The notes beneath the pieces were generated by a model. The model saw nothing but the letters and a program-made list of their open reading frames with translations, made no database searches and was not told the origin of the DNA. A program made the translations under genes and the position numbers. DNA of 64,000 bases from Methylobacterium sp. 2A. Its GTDB lineage: Bacteria > Pseudomonadota > Alphaproteobacteria > Rhizobiales > Beijerinckiaceae. The stretch lies in contig NZ_VUOK01000034.1 of NCBI RefSeq assembly GCF_009806555.1, forward strand, positions 62,001 to 126,000, read 5' to 3'. Below, one piece after another: positions 58,653-64,000 of this stretch; positions within the stretch are counted from its first letter, which is position 1, and every line of letters begins with the position of its first letter.

Positions 58653-58746
58653 GTCGAACGGCCTTCCGCTTCAGGGAAGATGGCAAAGATTCTCGAACGT
58701 TGCCAGTGAGAGGCCCTCGCCGAGGCAGCATCAGATCCCGCTTGGG

Positions 58747-59094
58747 TCAGCCCACCCGCTCCACCAGCGCGGCCACCCACACCAGCAGCGCCGCCACCTG
58801 CGCCATGAAGGTTCCCGCCGAGGCGAGATCCTTGACCCGGCCGATCATCGGGTGATGGCTCGGATGGACGTGGTCGCAGAGCTTCTCGACGGCCGTGTTC
58901 AGGAACTCGGCGGCCAGCATCAGCAGCAGGCTCACCATCAGGGCGACGCGCACCCACAGGGTCGCGCCGAGGAGCAGCGCGACCGGCACGCCCACCGCCA
59001 GCAGAACCAGCTCCTGCCGGACCGCCCGCTCGGTGCGCGCCCCGTGGCGCAGGCCGCGCCAGGAATTGAGGAAGGCGAGGACCAGGGCGTTCAT
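58747..59094 (-). CDS. dgkA: Diacylglycerol kinase, DgkA-type
   Basis: The 115-residue membrane enzyme has three hydrophobic helices and the DgkA core AFLNSWRGLRHGARTERAVRQEL, EFLNTAVEKLCDHVHPSHHPMIGRVKDLASAGTFM with the Glu/Asn/Lys/Asp active-site residues. It phosphorylates diacylglycerol (or undecaprenol). Its ATG overlaps the AbrB-type gene stop (ATGA), so the two are coupled. Confidence 0.92.
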   Translation of the reverse strand: MNALVLAFLNSWRGLRHGARTERAVRQELVLLAVGVPVALLLGATLWVRVALMVSLLLMLAAEFLNTAVEKLCDHVHPSHHPMIGRVKDLASAGTFMAQVAALLVWVAALVERVG

Positions 59095-60149
59095 CAGGCC
59101 GCCCCCTCGGGCACGGACCGGCTGATCCACTTCGCCAGCAGCGGGCCGGTGAGCAGCACCACGAACAGGCGCAGGGTCTGCACCGCCAGCACGAAGGAGA
59201 CGTCGGCCTTCGAGCCGACCGCGATGATGGCGACCGAATCGAGCCCGCCAGGGCTCGTGGCGAGCACCGCGGTGAGCAGATCGATCGGCAGCAGCAGGGT
59301 CAGCCCCCAGCCCCAGGCGGCGCACAGCGCGATCACCGAAGAGGTCGCCACCAGGATCCCCGGGAGCGCCGTGACGGTCAGGCGCAGGGTCTCGCGGGTG
59401 AAGCGCAGGCCGACATAGATGCCGATGCAAGCATAGGCGAGTTCGAGGATCGGTACCGGCAGGGCCATCCGGACGAGGCCGGTGGCGTGGAGGAGGCTCC
59501 CCAGCACCATCGGGCCGATCTGGGCGCCCGCCGGCACCCGCAGCGCGAGGGCCGCGCCGGCACCGATCACCGCCACCGCGAGAGTCGCCAGGAGCGAGAG
59601 CGGCTCGATCGCCTCGGCGACGCCGGACGCACCGGCGGCAGCCGGATTCTCCATCAGGAACCGGGCCGCGAGCGACGCCGAGAACACGACCGCGGCGACC
59701 CGCACGTACTGCATGAAGGCCACGAGCCGCGGGTCCGCGCCGAAATCCTCGGCCATCGCCACCATGGCGGAGGCGCCGCCCGGCGAGGAACCCCAGGCGG
59801 CGGTGGTCCCGGGCAGCACCCGCAGGCGGGTGAGCACCCACCCGACGACGCCGCTGACCGCCACGGTCACCAGGACGACGGCGACGATGAGCGGGCCGTC
59901 CTCCAGCAGGGTCTGGGCGATCTGCCCGGTGACGGCGTGGGCCACGAGGCAGCCGATCATCGCCTGGGCGGCGTTGAAAGCCGGTCGCGGCACGTGGAGC
60001 CGCGATCCGCCGACGCCGAACGCGATCGCCCCGATCATCGGCCCGAGCAGCAGCGCCGCCGGGAAATGCGCACGCATCAGGCCGTACGAGATGGCGACGG
60101 AGACGGCGGCAAGGGCGGCCCAGAGGCCGAGGGTGCGCAAGGACGGCAA
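59094..60149 (-). CDS. AbrB-family integral membrane protein (AbrB duplication type)
   Basis: The 351-residue protein has about ten membrane segments and an internal repeat: GLWAALAAVSVAISYGLMRAHFPAALLLGPMIGAIAF near the start and VLGSLLHATGLVRMALPVPILELAYACIGIYVGLRF later. GTTAAWGSSPGGASAMVAMAEDFGADPRLVAFMQYVR is characteristic. Genome annotations call it 'AbrB family transcriptional regulator' or 'ammonia monooxygenase', both misleading: it is a membrane protein of unknown function. The start is a TTG at 60149; no ATG lies upstream in frame. Confidence 0.85.
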   Translation of the reverse strand: MPSLRTLGLWAALAAVSVAISYGLMRAHFPAALLLGPMIGAIAFGVGGSRLHVPRPAFNAAQAMIGCLVAHAVTGQIAQTLLEDGPLIVAVVLVTVAVSGVVGWVLTRLRVLPGTTAAWGSSPGGASAMVAMAEDFGADPRLVAFMQYVRVAAVVFSASLAARFLMENPAAAGASGVAEAIEPLSLLATLAVAVIGAGAALALRVPAGAQIGPMVLGSLLHATGLVRMALPVPILELAYACIGIYVGLRFTRETLRLTVTALPGILVATSSVIALCAAWGWGLTLLLPIDLLTAVLATSPGGLDSVAIIAVGSKADVSFVLAVQTLRLFVVLLTGPLLAKWISRSVPEGAA

Positions 60150-60278
60150 GGCGATCGCGGGAGGAGGCGCCCGCGTGGGAGATCGGGCTTCGGCCGCGCG
60201 CTACACTGGAATATTGGCCCTGTCACGGCAAAGATTCGGCGCCACGGCGGAGATTCGGCACGACGGCCCCACCGGATA

Positions 60279-61223
60279 TCAGGGTTCGGAGGATTGGGTC
60301 GTGCCGTCGCGACAGGCGGCGGTGCCGGGCGGCGCATGCGCCCGGAAGAAGGCAGCCAAGCGCGACAGGCCGGGGGCACGGGGATCGCTGGACCGCCAAG
60401 CCAGCGCGATAGTGCGGCCCGGGGCGTCGACATCGAAGGCCCGGGTCACGGTCAGGCCGCTCGGATCAGGCCCGGCCGGGACCGCGAGGGCGGGCAGCAG
60501 CGTGTAGCCGGCGCCGGCCGCCACCATCGAGCGGAGGGTCTCCAGGCTCGTGGCATGACGGCCGGCCGAGGAGCCGGCTCCACAGGCCGCGATCGCCTGA
60601 TCACGCAGGCAATTGCCCTCGTCGAGGAGCAGGAGGTCCGGCCCGGCGATCTCGGTGGCCGAAAGGGCGCCGCCGCGGGCGAGGGCGTGTTCGGCCGGGC
60701 AGGCGAGCCAAAAGGGTTCGATGAACAGGGGCGCCACGGTCAGCCCGTGCTGGGGCACCGGTAGCGAGACCAGGGCGGCGTCGATCCGCCCGTCCCGCAG
60801 GCCTTCGACGATGTCGGCGGTCCGCGATTCCTGCAGCGAGAGCGTCAGCAGGGGATATTCCTCGCGCAGCGGCCGCAGCACCAGCGGGAAGAAGTAAGGG
60901 CCCAGGGTCTGGATCGCCGCGAGGATCAGGCGTCCGGTCAGCGGTGAGCCGCGCCCCTCGCTGGCGAGCGTCAGCAGGCGCTGCGCCTCCGCCAGGACCA
61001 CCCGGGCCTGCCGCACGATCACCTGACCGGCCTCGGTGAGCAGGATGCGGCGATTCGAGCGCTCGAACAAGACGAGGCCCAGCGCGGTTTCCAGTTTGCG
61101 GACCTGCACGCTGAGCGTCGGCTGGCTGATGTTGCACCGCTCCGCGGCCCGCCCGAAGTGACCTTCGTCGGCGACCGCAACGACATATTCCAGATCGCGG
61201 AGCGAGAGACCCGAGAGATTCAT
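60279..61223 (-). CDS. oxyR: Hydrogen peroxide-sensing LysR regulator OxyR
   Basis: This 314-residue LysR protein has a winged helix at the N-terminus ([40 protein letters not shown]). Two cysteines, Cys205 and Cys214 in [15 protein letters not shown], are spaced nine residues apart, matching E. coli Cys199/Cys208, the peroxide switch. ATG 61223 is chosen over a TTG six bases upstream. It is divergent from katA, with a palindrome over its start. Confidence 0.94.
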   Translation of the reverse strand: MNLSGLSLRDLEYVVAVADEGHFGRAAERCNISQPTLSVQVRKLETALGLVLFERSNRRILLTEAGQVIVRQARVVLAEAQRLLTLASEGRGSPLTGRLILAAIQTLGPYFFPLVLRPLREEYPLLTLSLQESRTADIVEGLRDGRIDAALVSLPVPQHGLTVAPLFIEPFWLACPAEHALARGGALSATEIAGPDLLLLDEGNCLRDQAIAACGAGSSAGRHATSLETLRSMVAAGAGYTLLPALAVPAGPDPSGLTVTRAFDVDAPGRTIALAWRSSDPRAPGLSRLAAFFRAHAPPGTAACRDGTTQSSEP

Positions 61224-61236
61224 AGACAAGGTCTAT
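61222..61236. promoter_or_regulatory. OxyR-type palindrome between oxyR and katA
   Basis: ATAGAC-AAG-GTCTAT at 61222-61236 is a perfect inverted repeat and fits the OxyR half-consensus ATAG-N7-CTAT (T-N11-A of LysR sites). It overlaps the first bases of oxyR, as expected for autorepression, and lies 120 bases from the katA start. A second half-site at the expected spacing is poor. Confidence 0.6.
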
Positions 61237-61356
61237 CACAAAGTTTGCGACGATGCATTTGCCTCGGGGTCACGCTGGGGTCATAACCTTTCACGAGAAC
61301 GGTTCCAGGTTGCCCTGGTGACAGCCGAGAGCCTTCTGCACGGAGAAACGGAACCC

Positions 61357-62946
61357 ATGAGCGATCAACGTCCAATCTTGACCACCCGCCAGGGCCATCC
61401 GGTCCGCGACAACCAGAACACCCGCACGGTCGGCGAGCGCGGCCCCGCGACGCTCGAGAACTACCAGTTCATCGAGAAGATCACGCACTTTGACCGCGAG
61501 CGGATCCCGGAGCGCGTCGTCCACGCCCGCGGCGCCGGCGCCCACGGTTGGTTCGAGGCTTACGGCAAGATCGGCGACGAGCCCGCCTCCAAGTACACCC
61601 GCGCCCGGGTGCTGAACGAGACCGGCGTGAGGACGCCGATGTTCGTGCGCTTCTCCACCGTCGCCGGCGCCAAGGAGAGCCCGGAGACCGAGCGCGACCC
61701 GCGCGGCTTCGCGGTGAAGTTCAAGACCGTCGACGGCAACTGGGACCTCGTGGGCAACAACCTCAAGGTCTTCTTCATCCGCGACGCGATCAAGTTCCCC
61801 GACATGATCCACGCGTTCAAGCCGGACCCGGTGACGAACCGCCAGGAGGCGTGGCGCTTCTTCGACTTCGTGGCCCAGCACCCCGAGTCGATCCACATGG
61901 TGACCTGGCTGAAGTCCCCGTGGGGCATCCCGGCCAATTACCGCGAGATGGAAGGCTCGGGCGTCAACACCTACAAGCTGGTCAACGACCAGGGCGAGGC
62001 GGTGCTCTGCAAGTTCCACTGGATCCCGAAGCAGGGCGTGCGGAACCTGACCTCGAGCCAAGCGTCCGAGATCCAGGGGAAGGATGTCGGCCACGCGACC
62101 CGCGACCTCTACGACAACATCAAGGCCGGCAACTTCCCCGAGTGGGAATTCGCCGTGCAGATCATGCCGGACGGTCCGAACGATCACCTGTCCTTCGACC
62201 CGCTGGACGACACGAAGCTGTGGCCCGTGGACCAGTTCCCGCTGCGGCCCTGCGGCCGGATGGTTCTCGATCGCGTGCCGGACAACTTCTTCGCTGAGGT
62301 CGAGCAGTCGGCTTTCGGCACCGGCGTGCTGGTCGACGGCATCGACTTCTCGGACGACAAGATGCTGCAGGGCCGGACGCTGTCCTACTCGGACACGCAG
62401 CGCTACCGGGTTGGTCCCAATTACCTGCAGCTGCCGATCAACGCGCCGCAGCCCGGCGTGAAGGTGTACTCGAACCAGCGGGACGGACAGATGACCTACA
62501 TGGTCGACGGCACCGGCCCGAACAAGCACATCAACTACGAGCCGAGCACCCTGGCCGAGGGTCTGCGCGAGGCGCCCAAGCCCGCCAAGGAATACCATCA
62601 GCGGGTGGAGGGCCGCCTGGGCCGCTACCAGACTTCGCGGACCGAGGACGACTACACCCAGGCCGGCGAGCGCTATCGCTCGTTCCAGGACTGGGAGCGC
62701 GAGGATCTGATCGCCAACCTCGTGGCCGACATGAAGCAGTGCCCGGAGCCGATCCAGCTGCGGATGGTCTGGCACTTCTGGCACGCCGACGAGGATTACG
62801 GCCGCCGCGTCGCCGAGGGCGCCGGGATCGATCTGGAGAAGGCCAAGGCCCTGCCGCCGCTGCCGGGCCGCGCCGCCCCGGGCAAGCGCCTGCAGACCGA
62901 GACCTACTCGGACGGCTCGCAGGCCCAGCGGGTCGCTGCGGAATAA
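61357..62946 (+). CDS. katA: Heme catalase, small-subunit type
   Basis: This 529-residue catalase breaks down hydrogen peroxide. It has the distal His56 in [18 protein letters not shown], the Asn in [29 protein letters not shown], and the proximal Tyr region [28 protein letters not shown]-site residues are in [17 protein letters not shown]. It is slightly longer than the common 480-residue small-subunit catalases because of a C-terminal tail. ATG 61357 has GGAG about 11 bases upstream. The divergent oxyR and the OxyR box predict peroxide induction. Confidence 0.96.
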   Translation: MSDQRPILTTRQGHPVRDNQNTRTVGERGPATLENYQFIEKITHFDRERIPERVVHARGAGAHGWFEAYGKIGDEPASKYTRARVLNETGVRTPMFVRFSTVAGAKESPETERDPRGFAVKFKTVDGNWDLVGNNLKVFFIRDAIKFPDMIHAFKPDPVTNRQEAWRFFDFVAQHPESIHMVTWLKSPWGIPANYREMEGSGVNTYKLVNDQGEAVLCKFHWIPKQGVRNLTSSQASEIQGKDVGHATRDLYDNIKAGNFPEWEFAVQIMPDGPNDHLSFDPLDDTKLWPVDQFPLRPCGRMVLDRVPDNFFAEVEQSAFGTGVLVDGIDFSDDKMLQGRTLSYSDTQRYRVGPNYLQLPINAPQPGVKVYSNQRDGQMTYMVDGTGPNKHINYEPSTLAEGLREAPKPAKEYHQRVEGRLGRYQTSRTEDDYTQAGERYRSFQDWEREDLIANLVADMKQCPEPIQLRMVWHFWHADEDYGRRVAEGAGIDLEKAKALPPLPGRAAPGKRLQTETYSDGSQAQRVAAE

Positions 62947-62973
62947 GTCTCTCCCGTTAGCCGACCGACCAGA

Positions 62974-63009
62974 GGTCCCGCGAGCTCCCGCTCGCGGGAC
63001 CTTTTCTTT
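62974..63009 (+). terminator. Rho-independent terminator after katA
   Basis: GGTCCCGCGAGC (62974-62985), a TCCC loop and GCTCGCGGGACC (62990-63001) form a perfect 12-base stem, followed by TTTTCTTT. It lies 28 bases after the katA stop and is the clearest intrinsic terminator in the window. Confidence 0.95.
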
Positions 63010-63058
63010 GGAAAGGACGCTGCAGACGGGACGGCTGTTCTCTCGCCGCAACGCGCCT

Positions 63059-63580
63059 TCAAGGGCAGCGGCGCCGCACGTAGCCCTTGCCGATGAAGGT
63101 CTGCGTCCGCGGATCGTAGGTCCTGAACCGCCGCGCGCAGGCCGCGATGGCGGCGGAATCGTCCGTCACCACTTCCGTCTCGACCGGCACCTCGACCGGG
63201 GCCACGTAGATCGGCGGCGTGTAGATGGTGTCGTCGTAATACCAAGGGTCGCCGTAAGCCCCGAACACTCCGCCGAGACCCAGACCGAGCCCGAAACCGC
63301 CCAATCCATAGCCATAGCGATAGCCCCAATAGCCGCGGTGCCAGTGACGATGGGCGTAGAGAGGCCGGCCCACGAAACCGGGTCGGCCAAAGCCGCCACC
63401 GGGCTCAACGCCGGGCCGAACGGGCCCGAGCGGGCGGCCCCAGGCGCCGACCCGCGGCCCGATCGCACCAGCATGGAATCCGCCCCCGAACCCGCGCGCC
63501 TCCGCTCCGGTCGTGGTCAGAGCGAGGGCGAACAGTGCAGCGGACGCGAGTCGACGTCCGGGCCTAGCAATGCGTGCCAT
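63059..63580 (-). CDS. BA14K-like secreted protein
   Basis: The 173-residue protein starts MARIARPGRRLASAALFALAL, a signal peptide ending near EARG. It has a Gly/Tyr/Trp/His-rich middle (RHWHRGYWGYRYGYGLGGFGLGLGLGG) and ends AAIACARRFRTYDPRTQTFIGKGYVRRRCP, matching the BA14K family (C...RFRSYDP...TYLG....R.C). The two Cys probably form a disulfide. BA14K proteins are envelope lectin-like proteins of Brucella and relatives. ATG 63580 is preferred over the longer upstream frame. Confidence 0.82.
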   Translation of the reverse strand: MARIARPGRRLASAALFALALTTTGAEARGFGGGFHAGAIGPRVGAWGRPLGPVRPGVEPGGGFGRPGFVGRPLYAHRHWHRGYWGYRYGYGLGGFGLGLGLGGVFGAYGDPWYYDDTIYTPPIYVAPVEVPVETEVVTDDSAAIAACARRFRTYDPRTQTFIGKGYVRRRCP

Positions 63581-63948
63581 CTGGATCCCCAACGTGCAGG
63601 CCGATCCATCGGTCGGCCGATGTGAAGAGACTTCTCGCAAACGTGCGCGCTCTTCGTTCCCGATCAAGCATAGGCCGTCCGGGAATCTTTGTCAGTCCTG
63701 CGAGCGCATACCGCCCGGATTGGAACGAGGCATGATCCGATTCGATATGCCCTATGCAAAATCAAATCTCATTTCTGATTCAGTCATACTTGTTTTTCGG
63801 ATTTGAGCAGCTCGCTATCCAGAACCAACATGGATGACACCGACATCAGATCGCCGCGCGCGACTCTGCCGGACCATTGCGACGGTCAGCCGGGGCTCGC
63901 ATGATGCGAGCACAGACGAGGTTGAAGCCTGAACTTGGGGAGAACGGC
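63581..63948. other. 368-base intergenic region with AT-rich core
   Basis: No gene is apparent. 63735-63805 is AT-rich and holds two GATTC sites (63739-63743, 63777-63781), with a GACTC at 63862-63866; GANTC is the CcrM methylation site of alphaproteobacteria. It should contain the promoter of the BA14K gene and perhaps of the gene beginning at 63949. Confidence 0.35.
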
Positions 63949-64000
63949 ATGGCAGCGCTCCTCCGTCACGACGCGAAGCCCGATGCGGTGATCGGCGGAA
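63949..64000 (+). CDS. Start of a further gene, cut by the window edge
   Basis: ATG 63949 follows a GGGGAG ribosome site (63938-63942) and stays open to the end (MAALLRHDAKPDAVIGG). An in-frame ATG at 63901 is also possible. Only 17 residues are visible, so no product can be named. Confidence 0.45.
   Translation, partial: MAALLRHDAKPDAVIGG

Noticed and set aside
59094-60149. AbrB as a transcription regulator or ammonia monooxygenase
   Set aside because: The protein is a multi-helix membrane protein with an internal repeat and no DNA-binding or metal oxidase features.

Overview
The window is a high-GC chromosomal segment from an alphaproteobacterium, most likely Hyphomicrobiales and probably Methylobacterium or a close relative. 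This rests on the F1-only atp operon (atpH-A-G-D-C), the ChvE/GguA/GguB sugar transporter order, a BA14K-type secreted protein, a LOV histidine kinase of the HWE/HisKA_2 type and the general protein flavour. The genus is an inference. I see no prophage, transposase, integrase or CRISPR array. The content is housekeeping genes mixed with small accessory and regulatory pieces.

Layout. 1-2411: end of a class III adenylate cyclase, a GT2 glycosyltransferase with a helical repeat tail, and a membrane-anchored retropepsin-like protease. 2634-5719: a TPP riboswitch leading thiO-thiS-thiG-thiE/tenI (thiazole branch of thiamine synthesis), with a hairpin that can hide the thiO ribosome binding site. 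5828-7600: an ABC exporter half-transporter. 7604-11697 (minus): the four-gene Anbu cluster (ATP-grasp, alpha-E, transglutaminase, proteasome-like Anbu). 11794-15035: radC and map, an NDUFS6-like zinc finger protein, and an FAD monooxygenase. 15124-18515: tRNA-Leu(TAA), a coiled-coil protein, a miniature flagellar-rod-like protein, a DUF1275 membrane protein, small secreted or unknown proteins, and a possible CtrA site and DnaA boxes. 18672-25746: hrpB, a PaaI thioesterase, an SMP-30/LRE protein, then the operon DUF1285-nudix-small membrane protein-cca. 25761-31482: a dispersed repeat and the F1 ATP synthase operon, which holds two long inverted repeats and an extra small coiled-coil gene. 31701-37370: two DsbA-fold proteins, argG, an unknown protein, mtgA, ispA and a broken antitoxin. 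37426-42659: the second copy of the dispersed repeat (inverted), the mmsB-mmsA-chvE sugar ABC operon, and an SDR. 42866-49122: a cNMP-binding patatin, a small ORF, an alpha/beta hydrolase, a His-rich secreted protein and mutS. 49160-51061: a MITE-like nested inverted repeat and a LOV histidine kinase/response regulator pair. 51245-57302: ampG, ecsC-like, mgtC-like, an AT-rich promoter island, a soluble chemoreceptor-like protein and ilvA. 57448-64000: an unknown secreted protein, parDE, dgkA with an AbrB-type membrane protein, oxyR and katA with an OxyR-type palindrome and a strong katA terminator, a BA14K protein, and the likely start of another gene at the right edge.

The strongest candidates for follow-up are the complete Anbu/ATP-grasp cluster (proteins recognisable, physiological role still unsettled), the apparent riboswitch-controlled thiO start, the ThiE-like protein with altered active-site motifs, the repeat families nested in the atp operon, and the chemoreceptor-like protein whose sensor domain follows its signalling tip.
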